A stretch of 64,000 bases of DNA, from positions 1,543,590 to 1,607,589 of the forward strand of contig OY744471.1 in the NCBI GenBank assembly GCA_963556145.1, written 5' to 3'. The notes below the pieces were generated by a model, which was not told the origin of the DNA, made no database searches, and saw only the letters and a program-made list of their open reading frames with translations. The translations under genes were made by a program, and so were the position numbers. Positions 47,898 through 58,624 of this stretch are shown here, piece by piece (the stretch's first letter is position 1; each line of letters begins with the position of its first letter). Origin of the DNA: Hygrocybe punicea. Taxonomy: Eukaryota > Basidiomycota > Agaricomycetes > Agaricales > Hygrophoraceae.

Positions 47898-48709
47898 TTG
47901 CTTTTTTTTACTGCTGGGTACTCGGATTACTCAAGTAGTATGCCTGGCACCGTCCCGAGTCCTCCTGCGAGCATTCCGGAGGAGCCACCAGCACAGGGCC
48001 AGGGCCACCCGCATACTCAGGCGGTTGCCGTAAAACTCCAGGGCGGGAGTGATCTGACAAGCCAATACACGGGTTGCATCCCCCCAGCGCTGCTCTTCTC
48101 TAGCACAGGTTCGACGCCTGTGAGCATGCCGACGACGTCCCGCGTGCCCTCTCCCGCAGCCCACTCTTCCACCCAAGATGCAAACACGCACACATGCACA
48201 TCCGCCATCTGGGACTTCGCGGGCAAGCACCACGCTGTCTCGTCCTGTGTCCTCCTGAACAAGCCTTTCCGCTGCCCTAAGCCGAACTGCAGCAAGAGCT
48301 ACAAGCAAGCGAACGGCCCCATTTTACCGTAATTACCCGCTGCCAGTGGGCACAGTGACGCCGGTACGGAAGGGAACGTGGATGCGACTGGGTTCACAGA
48401 GCACGAGCTGCGAGAGGTGGCGCGTGAGGCGGAACGCCGGTTGCGCCCATTTGCTTGTGGCGTAGGTGACTGTCAGCGACGGTACAAGAATATGAACGGA
48501 TTGCGGTACCATTATCAGCATTCGAGCGAACATGGCGCTCACGGGCTTGCCCTGCTTGCGAGCGGATTGCACGACTGTCTGAGTGGGGGAAAGAGCGGTG
48601 TCCTGGTTGGGGGGAGCACGCAGAGTTCCCAGCATGCGAGCAGGCAGGGAAGTCACGATCATATGGGGTGGAAGGTTGTTACTGTTTCGGCGCTCAATAC
48701 GATGCTATA
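47898..48709 (+). pseudogene. Captured Sfp1-like C2H2 zinc-finger gene fragment
   Basis: The plus-strand frame contains a Ser/Pro-rich region, then KPFRCPKPNCSKSYKQANG, the start of the split zinc finger of fungal Sfp1-like transcription factors. It breaks before the zinc-binding histidines and meets a stop at 48332. A second frame resumes with ELREVAREAERRLRPFACG, then CQRRYKNMNGLRYHYQHSSE and HGLALLASG, an intact C2H2 finger in the family's second position. So finger 1 is missing its His pair through a deletion or frame change, while finger 2 is whole. The piece lies inside the TIR element, same strand as the fragment before it. Confidence 0.8.
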
Positions 48710-48994
48710 GTATCTGTTGTCGCTATACAAATCTATTACCTTTTTGAGTTTTCAACATTGCTGAATGTGAGAAAGTATCAATGAACCAGCAGTGGTATGG
48801 CAGGGATTCCAGTACATTCTGGGCCATCTATAAAGTACTCTATAGAGGCCAGCCAAACTATGTAGTAATTCATAGGAGCGTGCAAAGCTAGGTAGTGCTG
48901 TAAATTATAAGACCTTGCTATGGCTGCTATGGGTGCTATGACATCTATGGAATTGCTATATATGGCTTGGTAGCGGAACCGGGTTTTGCTGATG

Positions 48995-49808
48995 AATGCC
49001 ACTCAATGGAATATGTCTGATCCACATATTCCTGGTCAAGAGGATAATATTCAATGGCAAGTTCTAGGGAAAAGTCAAAAAGTCCAAAAAGATGTTACTT
49101 TCAAGTCAAAATATGTCCCTGCTTGTGGAAGTTCACTAGCATTGTTTTGTCAAAATTCTACTATTAAGAGGAAAATAAGTAGATCTTCAGTTGCCCCTCA
49201 AAGGAAGAAATTGAAAATAAAACATATCATTAATGATGCTTTATTGACCTCTATGAACATTCCTGTTGATACACTCTGGAGCAACAATAGCTGTGCATAT
49301 GACTCTATAATATCCATTTTATTTAACATCTGACAGGATAATAACATTGCTTCGTCTAATTATTTTGGAATTTTAAATTCTAAATTTCTTGGTGTCTTGG
49401 TAGCTGGATTTTCAAGATATTCTGATGGTGAATGCTCTTTAGAAGAAGTGCATGATCATCTAAGGTACTTTCTGTGTCAGCAGCATTCACTGAATAACTT
49501 CCCATGGGGAGCATTTACAAGTGTTAATACTTTATTGGATACACTACTACAAACAGAAATCCCCATTCTTTCATCTTGTATTTCTTGCCCTCAACATCAT
49601 CCTGTGCCCAGACAGTGGGAAGCAGCATACAATTGCCTTATAGATGTTGGAAGAATTGACTTTGAATCTATTCAAGATGAAATTGATCTCTTTGTAATTT
49701 CTCTTGCTTCAAAGTGTACTATCTGTAATGACTTCCTACTTTGAAAATTCACTTTTGTAAATGCCCCTCAGTTACTTGCCTTTGCCACATCTGCTTCCAC
49801 AACTTGTG
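48995..49808 (+). pseudogene. Pif1-like helicase relic, piece 3 of 3, C-terminal domain
   Basis: After the 2.5-kb insertion the frame continues as NATQWNMSDPHIPGQEDNIQ, then LWSNNSCAYDSIISILFNI, SRYSDGECSLEEVHDHLRY, FPWGAFTSVNTLLDTLLQT and SKCTICNDFLL. The NSCAYDS segment corresponds to the WSCAYDA-like motif of the extra C-terminal domain attached to this helicase family, which resembles a cysteine-protease-like fold by motif only. In-frame stops at 49331 and 49742 show decay. The relic ends near 49808, where a short repeat begins. Confidence 0.75.
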
Positions 49809-49824
49809 CTAGAGGGCTGTTGTA

Positions 49825-49972
49825 GTAGTGGGTAGTGCCCCACTACGACTAGTAGATCATGTGACTGTTCCGTAGGATTACCTTTTGTGTAGATAGCTTA
49901 TGAGACTTCAGCTTGTCACACCACCTGAGACCACTGAGGCACCCAGTAGGGACCCTAGTCCCTACTACACCA
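49825..49972. repeat. Possible MITE, about 148 bp
   Basis: The ends are similar inverted sequences, TGTAGTAGTGGG on the left and the complement of CCCTACTACA on the right. Inside are ATCATGTGAC and CCGTAGGATTAC. Closely related strings (TCACGTGA, CGTAGGACTAC, CTACTACACC) recur in inverted order at 54900-54990 inside the second hAT, suggesting two members of one small family. No target duplication was identified. Confidence 0.45.
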
Positions 49973-50520
49973 TTGCATTGCATGGCATATCTGAGTCCCT
50001 CAACCCCTCAACACTCTTATTTACCAAACAACTTCTAGTTGCAATATTGAATTAAAACTTGTACTACATATGAGATAATAAGTAGTACAATAGGGAGAAA
50101 AGGGGTAGGACCAGGAAAAGAATTGTTTTCTGACCTACATTCAAATTCCAAGGGTAATTCAGACAAACTAGTAAATCGGCTTTGTCTTGTTCAAGTATAG
50201 GCTCACTGGTGCTGCACCCCTTGAGCCAGACAAATAATTGTGCTGTATTTTATCCAGTATTATCAGAGCTTGAGATGCAATGCCAGCTCAGAAAGTCAGG
50301 ATGGTGGTCAGAGTATGACCAGCAGATGCAAGGTTACTAAAACCAGGGCCAGTGAGAAAATTGACAAGCTGCCATGACTTCTTGCATGTGCTCAGCACTC
50401 AGTGGTATCCACTGCTGTATCACCACTAGACTGTCCATGGTTTGGTTTGGTGAAGGTTCCTACAGGATTGGGTCAGACCTGATTGCACCAGGTTTGTTAC
50501 GAATCGCTTCTGCAGCGGGC
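49973..50520. other. Non-coding stretch in the transposon region
   Basis: No open frame of interest and no terminal repeat could be recognised here. Confidence 0.4.
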
Positions 50521-50529
50521 TCCAGCAAC

Positions 50530-50960
50530 AATCAACTTAACTAGGGGGCGGTTTCCAGAGGAGAGAAGAGCAGTTTTCACTGTTGCTTACAACTAAGACA
50601 ACACTGCTACAAGTGGGGGGGTCATGGTCTAATGTCATTGTGAGCCGTGGGGGTTACCCAAAACAAGGGGGTCTGCCCCAAGAACCAGACTAAACGTAAG
50701 GAAAGGAAAGAAGAAAAAGTCCGAACCAACAACAAGAACAGTATATATAGTGACTGGTCTTGAGGGGAGGTAAATAGAAATACAACCATGAAGCCACAAC
50801 ATGTCCAACTATACCATGTGTTCACCATGAGGCATACATGAGGCGTCCTCATGTCGATGTTCTCACGATCCAACTGGAGGCCCGGGTGTCATTGAGGATA
50901 GGAGAGGTCCGGATGACTCGGATGATTTGTCATCAGATCATGTGACATGCAGAATTGCCA
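50530..50960 (-). repeat. LTR-like segment
   Basis: Read on the minus strand this has promoter-like features: a TATATATACTG string at about 50740-50750, then a pyrimidine-rich stretch, then GGGTAACCCCCACGGCTCAC. The density of such signals and the lack of any frame are what one sees in a solo or 3' LTR of a Gypsy-type element. Exact borders and a second copy were not found in the window, so this call is tentative. Confidence 0.3.
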
Positions 50961-51165
50961 ATTCGGGGTCCATACTTGCTGTAACAGGCAAGTGTGCAGT
51001 CTGGCAAGTGCAATGCACAGTCGGGTCAAAGATGGGTATCGTCCAGTGTGGGGTTGGTGATGAGAATGTCTTGAGGTAGCATGGATATAGCGGCAAGGTT
51101 GGTATGAAAGAAAATGAAGGAATGTATAGAGGAAAAAACCAACTAGGACAGGGGGCTAGTCGAGG

Positions 51166-51840
51166 TCAGACATGTGAACAGCATAAGCTGTACCAGATGA
51201 CGATGTCTGTGTCAATGACGTATCGAGGGGCAGTGTCTTGTCCTATGTGTGGAACAATGCGGTCCACCTGATGTCGGTATTTGTCCAAGAAAGGGTATCA
51301 TTGTAAACGAGTGTGGGAGGTATCAAGATTATAGATGGAAAAGGATAAATGAACGTGGGTCCAAGTTTCGAGTCATGGCATGAGTGACAAGCTGTGGGAA
51401 CAAGTCGTTGGGTACTGCATTGAAGCGGTGTCATGCGAACAATATACGATAGGGGTTGGTTCACTGTTTGGGAAGTCGCATGGTCTGTGGTCGAAGTCCA
51501 AAAGAATATGCTTTGGCGATGGTCAGATTAGACAGAACAGTGAAATGTCCTGTGATCGAGGATTGTCCAGGGCATGCGTACAGGTGAGGAATGTCGTCGG
51601 ATCATCAGGGAGGATAATGGTAGGCACGGAATATGAAAGTGAAAACCATATATCCAAGAATGGCAATTGTCAATTACGTGGTGAGATATTGTTGAGGTGG
51701 AAGTCAGAAGTATCAATGGTGGAAGGGTTTCGGTGCCGATGCCAAAGATAGATCATAACGAAGTAGAAACCGATCAGGAAGGTGATGGCAATGCTGCCAA
51801 TAACAATTACGGTAATGAGCTATGTCGGGAGTACAGCCAT
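51166..51840 (-). pseudogene. Decayed 224-codon ORF with one membrane segment and five internal stops
   Basis: A single minus-strand frame runs from ATG at 51840 to TGA at 51166 with only five internal stops (one TAG, four TGA). It contains one strong membrane segment (TVIVIGSIAITFLIGFYFVM) followed by the basic stop-transfer IYLWHRHR, then a polar domain (STIDTSDFHLNNISP, CDFPNSEPTPIVYCSHDTA, RYVIDTDIVIWY). The low stop density over 224 codons argues for a once-coding frame. TGA stops are what C-to-T change makes of CGA codons. It lies upstream of the LTR-like segment in the same orientation and might be an accessory gene of a retroelement; no family is recognised. Confidence 0.5.
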
Positions 51841-53540
51841 TGTGAATCGGTTTGTCGTGGGATGAAGTCAACAATATGTCAGGAGGGAAAAGACAATATC
51901 AATGATGTCCGTTGGCAAGGAGACTATTCGGGTACAACAAGGTCACGTGGAAGATGTCCATGGTTGGTCTGGATTGTTCTAGAAGAAGGGACAAAAAGAG
52001 AACAAGAATAAGAAAATACAAGGATGTCCAAAAGAATAAACAATGACATTGAAAAGAAGACAAAGGACAAAATGAAATGAAAAAGGAAGGTGTGTAGTGC
52101 AGAATCGTCATGGTGGGTATCGGAATGGGCATCAGGGTTGGAAGCGGAGTTGGAAACGTAACAGGGTTCAAGGTTGCAACTTGGCCTGGCACCTTGCAAA
52201 CACATCCAATACATGCTGAGACGTGTGTCAGACATGTTCCCAGATGCATTCTGTACATGTTCAGCACATTCCTAGATATGTTCAACATGACAGGGGGGTT
52301 AGGCATGGTGCATGGTGCAAGGGGCTTCCAGTACCTCACAAATGCCATGTACACATCAATTGACGTGATGGGGTATGTTGCAAGGTGTGAGGGGGGCTCG
52401 TGGCACCTTGAAAACACCATGTACATGTCAAATTGATGGGACAGGTTGTTGTGTGGTGCAGTTTCCTCCCATGGTCATTTTCAGAGGTGTTCAATATGTC
52501 ATCACATCATTCCTGGATGCGTTTGATGTGCCATGGGACATGTTGTTACATGATGGGCAGCATTGCATCATTTGAAGATGTGCAGGTTGAATTCTGGGTT
52601 CTGGTGCCTTGTTGACTCTGTCAGCTAGGCACTTGGGTGAAACACGATGATGCACCTGGAAGCCTGGGTTGTGGAAGCATCACCACCCAAGCTTCATTTC
52701 CTCCTATCCATCCATTCAAGTCGGCATCCCCATGTTCATCAGTGTCTTCAAGTAGTGGTGGGTTGTGGTGTTGGCCTGGAGCTACCTCTCTCAGCCCCAT
52801 GGAAGAAGAAACTGCCCACCAGTTGACCATGTGTGGCATACATGTGCAAAATAGCATACACAGTTGAACTCAGGGGTGGGAGCACCACCCCTGTGCATTC
52901 TGCCCTGTTGACCCTGCTAAACCTTCTCATTCGAGTCAGTCTGTAATAATAATAAAATCAATAGTAAAAATGAATGAAAAACATACAATAAAGCAGCAGC
53001 CTCTGTGCATTCTGCTTTATCAACCCCTACAACCATCCCCATAGCGTTGCTGGTGCTGCTAGCCCCATTGGTCCTGTTGGTGGCAGCTGTGGCAGCTGGG
53101 GCTGGTCTTGGTACTGGCATCATTGCTATGCCCTACTGCTGGTGGTGGTGTCACACTAGATCTGCTGGTGCTGGTGTTGTTGATCGGTGTGGGTGTTCTT
53201 GCTGTCCAGGAGCAAGACTTGGAAGACCTTCAATGGTGAGCGTGGGATGAGGGTGAGGAGGCTGTAACTGACTTTCCAGCAGTACAGCACAAGAGCTTCT
53301 TCATCCCAGTGAGCACAAGGAGGTGCAGCATGCATTTGACATTGTCTAGAGGGAGAATGCACACATAGTTGCACTTTCAGTGTGGGAAGTGGTTCACTGA
53401 GATGGGCATGAATGGCAGCAGGTTGTCGTCTTCTATTTCTGCCGATGGGATGATGGGGATGCAAGGATCAGGTGAGGTGAAAACATGTTGTGGGCACATT
53501 GATGCACCACAGGTGGACGTTTGGGGTTGCTGTGTTGCTG
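51841..53540. other. Repeat-derived DNA without a recognised gene
   Basis: Imperfect direct repeats occur at 52250-52440, for example CCATGTACACATCAATTGA against CCATGTACATGTCAAATTGA, and CAAGGTGTGAGGGG-like strings. Frames on both strands are short and compositionally biased. Confidence 0.4.
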
Positions 53541-53545
53541 CATCT

Positions 53546-55060
53546 AGTGATGGACAGGTTTGGTTCAGAACCATGGTTCAAACCTGAACCAATGAGAACT
53601 GAACCGTGGTTCAGGTTCAGGTTTGAGGTAAAGTGTGAACCGAATCTGAAGTTTGGTTCCACGTTTGGCCTTTGTTTTATGGTCCCGAACCTGTTCGGAC
53701 CGGTCTGAACCAGTAGGTAACCAGTGTCCAAACAACTTACTGTGACATGTCATGTCACACCCAACAACAACTTCAACAATGGCAACATTGTCGGAGATGA
53801 GCAGAACAGTTCACCGCAAACTGTTCTGCTCAAGGTGAGTCCCATTTTTTGGGTATTTTGTGTACTGCAACTAAATTTGACTTTTAGTTCCTTCCTACTA
53901 CGCTAGGCATGAGTTAGCAATGATACATCCCACCGCCATGGCCACCACACCAGCAGCAGCAACCCCATGGTGCCAATGCTAATGCAAACATATGCTAACC
54001 GAATTGGCATTGGCATGGGCAAGACTCAACCTGCCAACACCAGCTGCAACTTGCAGACCCAAGGCCAACATGGCCATGGATCACAGCAACTACAGCACAA
54101 ACCACAATGGCTGCGGCTATGGTGGCAGTGGCAGCAGCAACAACAGCAACCGGCCCCTTCACTCAGGCACCAGTGGCCAGCACTCATGCCCAATGGTGGC
54201 AGGGCGAGTTGGTGATGTTGCCACAGTAACTCCTCTTTTTTGGTTATTAATAACTTATGTACTACTGATTCTAACTTTTTTCTAGTGGAAAGCAATGCCA
54301 ACAACCACCCACCACCATAGCACCAGCCACAATGCCAATGCCTCCAATGCTAATGGCAACAGAAACAGATATGGAAACAACACGTCAAGACCAACACGAC
54401 CACGGCACAAAACCCAATGGGTATGGCTATGGTGGCAACAACAGCAGCAGCAACAACCATGACAGCAGCAACAACCACAGCAGCGACCCCCCCCTCACTC
54501 AAGCACCAGTGGCCAGCACCCATGCCCAATGGCATGAACGGACAGCGAATGGCGGCAGATGGGGGTGGCAGGTTACAACAGCAGGTAGTGCGAATGGCAG
54601 AGGTGTCTGGGACCCTGTGGGACGAAGCAGGGGCAGGGGGGCACTCTGTCCCGCCCTCTTTTTTTTCTTTAAGAATATATTAATACTGCCTAAAATACTA
54701 CCTGCAACATACCTGAGTGTAAGCTGAAAAACAAAAAATGTGAAAATATCCACGCTGTAAAATCTTAAGGTTCAGTTCTGGGTTCTAGGAAGCCTGAACC
54801 AGAACCGGAACTGATGGTTCAGTCCGAGGTTCTGGACTTAAGTAGAACTGGTGGAGTGGGCAGGGGGTGCCCACTCAGGGTGTCATGGGTGCATCATGGT
54901 GGGATAAGCTGAGTCTCTACTACAGTGTGATCTCTACTAAGTAGTCCTACGAACCGTGGGATCCTATCACGTGACCTCCTACTACACCGGACCTAAGGTT
55001 CAGTCCAGGGTTCACCAAATTTGGCTAAGAACTGGACCAAACCGGACCTGTCCATCACTA
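53546..55060. mobile_element. Second hAT-type element, 1.5 kb, with 8-bp target duplication
   Basis: The ends are inverted copies of TAGTGATGGACAGGT, and the flanking 8 bp GCTGCATC is present on both sides (53538-53545 and 55061-55068). Subterminal regions are filled with GGTTCAG/CTGAACC-type repeats (53570-53710 and 54765-55030). Inside, 53760-54650 encodes low-complexity Gln/Asn/His-rich frames interrupted by intron-like sequences (GTGAGT at 53833 to TTTTAG, and GTAACT near 54229 to TTTCTAG). Two related segments around 54130-54200 and 54440-54540 share CACCAGTGGCCAGCAC. A 13-bp-stem hairpin (GAGCAGAACAGTT) lies at 53800-53833. No transposase is recognisable. Confidence 0.88.
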
Positions 55061-55068
55061 GCTGCATC

Positions 55069-55330
55069 AGCAGTGTTGCTGTCGTTAATGTTGTGGTTGT
55101 GGTTGTAGTTGGGATCCAGGTATTGGCGGTTGGTAGTTAGATTCAATACAAAAAATAAAAGAAGACTTACATGGGTGGCTCGGAGTATGTACCCAGCCGA
55201 CATTTATATTATATCTGGACATTGAGGGGAGAAATTAAATAAATAAAATCGAAAAAGGAAGGAGATAAATAAATAAATAAACAAATAATAATGTTATTAA
55301 TAATACCCTCGTTTGTCGACTCAACATCTC
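55069..55330. other. Flank of the second hAT, A/T-rich, no gene
   Basis: Contains an AAATAAATAAATAAACAAAT simple repeat near 55265 and no credible frame. Confidence 0.4.
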
Positions 55331-55439
55331 GAACCCATCAACAATCAAAATTGACCACAGGTACACAGGTAAGAATCATTCAGCAATGTTAATATGCCAA
55401 TTACATGAAACAGCATTGTATCTTAGTTCACAGCTCCTG

Positions 55440-56530
55440 CGAAAAATGAGTTCAACGGAGCTTTTGGATGACCACCATTTCCACCATCACTTTGCTGATG
55501 GGATGTCAACAACACCTCGAATATCCAGAAGATTGGAAACTTACACCATTCAACAAACACAGCCTGCCTTTGAATGCTCCGGGACAATCGGATCAGTGAC
55601 ATTGTATGCATGTCCATGGTTTCCTTCGTTTTGGTGCAGATTCTATGGCAGCATTGGACTCACTCGGTATGCGGTGCTTTTTTCGTTAATTCACCGGTGC
55701 GCTGGCATTGGACAAGTGCTAACCAGCATACATGAACTCAAGTGTCGACTGTGCTAATTGCTGGCGGCCGAGTAACTGCACCACTTGCCAGTCTGTAGCA
55801 TCCAGAAATGTTGGTACATTTTGGCTGTGATTGGAAAATTTTGAATGAGTAAGCACAAAGAGATTTCATGGGGTTACATACTAGTGCTACGATCCAATAC
55901 ATCAACCAACGGCTCATTTTGACAATCTAGACATGAACATGAGACAGATTATTTGGTCCAAAAAAAAGAGAGCCTACCATTCGGAAAGGGGAAGGTGGCA
56001 TCATCGCGATCGACATCTTCTGCATCGCAACCAGAACCAGTCCCCTGAAAATCAACACCGTCACACTTGTCGAATCCTTCCACGGTTCCCTCTACTCCAT
56101 CAAAGGTGGCTGAAACTTGTGTGTCCATGTTGGCTTGTGGAGGGTTTCCTACACTGAAAGTTGGTTGCACTGGATTGACTCATTGATTAGCAGCAGTAGG
56201 CCAATGCAACCGAAACTTACACGAAGATGCGATCCTCATACTTGAACTCGTGTGCCATGTGATAGAACTATTTTCAACTGTATCGGTAATTAAGTCATTC
56301 ACATGAAAAGAAGAATCATTAGAATAGAAACAGAACATACCTGCACCTGCCCCCACATGGTTTGTTGGTTGCGGGGACCCTTATGACTGGACCAGCCTTT
56401 GATCCATTTTTTGAGCCTCTTGGATGGCCACGAGGTTGTTTTATTGGCACATTGGGTCCCAACGTAGATTCCATAATTTGGATTGGTAAAAAAAGCAGCA
56501 GGAAGTTGGGGATATACAATGCTGAGCACT
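55440..56530 (-). CDS. Unidentified minus-strand locus, intron-rich or decayed
   Basis: Coding-like pieces follow one another on the minus strand. They are MLSIVYPQLPAAFFTNPNYG with KTTSWPSKRLKKWIKGW (56529-56340, then a GTATGT donor), NSSITWHTSSSMRIASS, FSVGNPPQANMDTQVSATFD with EGFDKCDGVDFQGTGSGCDA, DCQNEPLVDVLDRST, and RKPWTCIQC with SDCPGAFKGRLCLL. GT-AG borders exist between several pieces, but phases do not all agree and the CxxC...DCPG..C segment is broken by a TGA. The Cys pattern resembles small zinc-binding domains found in transposases and other DNA-binding proteins. It may be a real gene with unusual splicing or a relic. Confidence 0.3.
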
Positions 56531-56956
56531 GAGCATTTGTCCTTGTTTTTCGAGGCTCAAAGTTATCGCTACTCTCACAATTAAAACCCAGTTATATTTC
56601 AAACTCAGTTATATCGCTTCGGCTGTCCAGGCGTAGTATAACTGCCACCCAGCCGCCAATTTTCTTTCATTTGATTAAGCAAACAGAGCCAAATCCGGCA
56701 TTTGCCGCAGCAATAATAGAGTGGAATTTGGATTTGGTCATATAAGACCGAGCCTAAATAAATTTAGGACTCGGAACCAAAGTAACATATGCAACGGTCC
56801 TATGGTGTTTAAGTTGAAGGTGTGCCATTGCCCGTAACTATCACCCTGTGATGCATATGTCTGTCTCAATTCTCATGGAAATATGTTTTGTGAGAAGGTC
56901 AAAAATTTGTATGATACATATTTACAAAACCAGAATATATGTTGAGACTTAATGTA

Positions 56957-58580
56957 CTAGAGAAAATCAACCCCAAATGCAGGCCCAGCTCCAATGAACA
57001 AGACCACATCCACAAGGCCCTCAAGGGCAAAGAAAGAGGCGACGAACATAGACCAGCCTGGTGCAATGTGGAGATTAGGTTGACGAAACGTGATGAATCT
57101 CACAATTGAAAGGGGAGCTATTAGCACAAGGTACGCTGTTTCCTGCCATGTCAGAACTGTAAAACCACACAACGACTAAAAGGCAGCTTACAAACAGGGA
57201 ATCTAGAACGAGCAAAGAATGAGTTTACAATGTTTCACTTGAAATGTACAAAGACCTACAACAGCAGCCGAAGGGCAAATCTTTTGTTAGCGCGGCGATC
57301 ATCGCTGTTTTGACTTTTCGTGTCAGAATGCGTCTCATCGGCCAGATCGGTTGTCGCACGAGGGGATGTCGCACCACTGGAGGAGGCCATGATCTCTATG
57401 GCCTGGTGGGGTTGAATCCCACTAGAATGGACGTCGCCAGCCTCGGGGGCCACACCATCAGCATCTACATGCATGTTGACGTTCGTCAGATCCGTTGTGT
57501 AATGTTCGAAATATTGAATTGGGATTGGAAGCATGAGACTGAGGATGCGTCCGGGAATTGTTGCATACAAAGAAAAGCTCCACTTGGGAAGGCCACGATC
57601 GCTCGGGTCGGAGGAGAAAAGACCAAGCCGGAGAAGCTTGTCTCCTTGTATCGGGAACCCGATCCATAAGAAGCCTGCTGGTAGACGTACATCGTACTGC
57701 ACAGCATAGAGATAGGCCATGGCCGTTAAGAATGAAAAGAGCCAAGCCACCCAGAACCATAGATATTCTGTGACAATTTTTGTGGTAAAGTGTTGACTCG
57801 ATATCCAGCACTATCACGGACATCCTTAAAATATGCGATTGGCTATGAAACAAAGAAGATCGTACCCAATAGCTTCAACGAACAGCTATCAGCATGGCGA
57901 TACAAGAAGAGGCAGACTTACGTACCCGGCAACACCATAGTAATTGCGAGCACCATGAAAAATGACATTTGGGATCAGAATGTCCAAAGCCTGGCAGAGG
58001 GATAAGATCCCCAATCCCACAACGCCAGCCCACTGATACATAATCGGGGACGAATCGATGACGTAGTCGTGTAGAATACACCAGGACATGCCGACAATAG
58101 ATATGGCCGTACCAGTGGAACCAAGTTGTTGTATAATAGCTGGAATGTCGAATTATCTCAATGTGAGTGACAATTTGTCGTTTCAGTACGAGGAAATGCC
58201 ATCAGCATCATACCTTGAGGCAAACAAATCTGATCATCCGCGACAATGTGGCCAAGATGAACCCATCGAATATTGACGATCCAGCCGATAGCCTGAACTA
58301 TGTCCCAGAAGAGAAGGGAAAGATAAAAAACTGTGATCGGGGAAATGGTCCTCCCTCGTTTCCACATTCGAGAAACATAATACTGAAAATGAATAAATAT
58401 GGCGAAGCAGAGGGAATGGCTAAGGCTTGAACTGACCAGCAGGAAAAGCAGGAGAAATAATGCTGGGATCGCGGAGATAAACCCAGTAATAGCAGTTGCC
58501 TTCGATTCAATGACTGTCAGTATGTATAGAAAAAACCCGCTGCTGCACACGTACTATAAGCCCTCTGGGGGCAACCGATG
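56957..58580 (-). CDS. Seven-transmembrane receptor, fungal Git3/cAMP-receptor-like
   Basis: At least six exons. From the 5' side: AITGFISAIPALFLLLFLLV (helix 1), then ISPITVFYLSLLFWDIVQAI, HIVADDQICLPQG, IISP-type segment QQLGSTGTAISIVGMSWCIL, YVIDSSPIMYQWAGVVGLGI, IVTEYLWFWVAWLFSFLTAM, RILSLMLPIPIQYFEHY, a polar loop rich in Ser/Thr/Asp, and TAYLVLIAPLSIVRFITFRQ with SMFVASFFALEGLVDVVLFI (helices 6 and 7). The loop between helices 5 and 6 (about 75 residues) is typical of fungal GPCRs. Exon pieces are joined by GT-AG introns at about 58158-58085, 57917-57839 and 57258-57150. The start codon is unresolved because the first exon near 58560-58580 can be read in more than one frame. Ligand unknown. 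Confidence 0.75.
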
Positions 58581-58624
58581 GTTGCATCAGTGCTGCAAAG
58601 GGCGATGATCCAATGGTCGAAGCC

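Larger units (their letters stand above)
46472..48994. mobile_element. 2.5-kb TIR element carrying host-gene fragments
   Basis: The two ends are inverted copies of CATCAGCAAAACCCGGTTC, followed by subterminal arrays of CATAGC-type hexamers (left 46495-46600; right, complementary GCTATG, 48880-48970). The dinucleotide AA flanks both ends (46470-46471 and 48995-48996); removing the element and one AA rejoins the helicase codons VH-N-ATQ. A 2-bp duplication and subterminal hexamers fit the CACTA/Plavaka (CMC) group better than hAT, though the terminus is not CACTA. The interior has no transposase; it carries two same-strand host-like gene pieces, annotated next. The design is that of a Pack-type, gene-capturing non-autonomous transposon. 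Confidence 0.85.
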
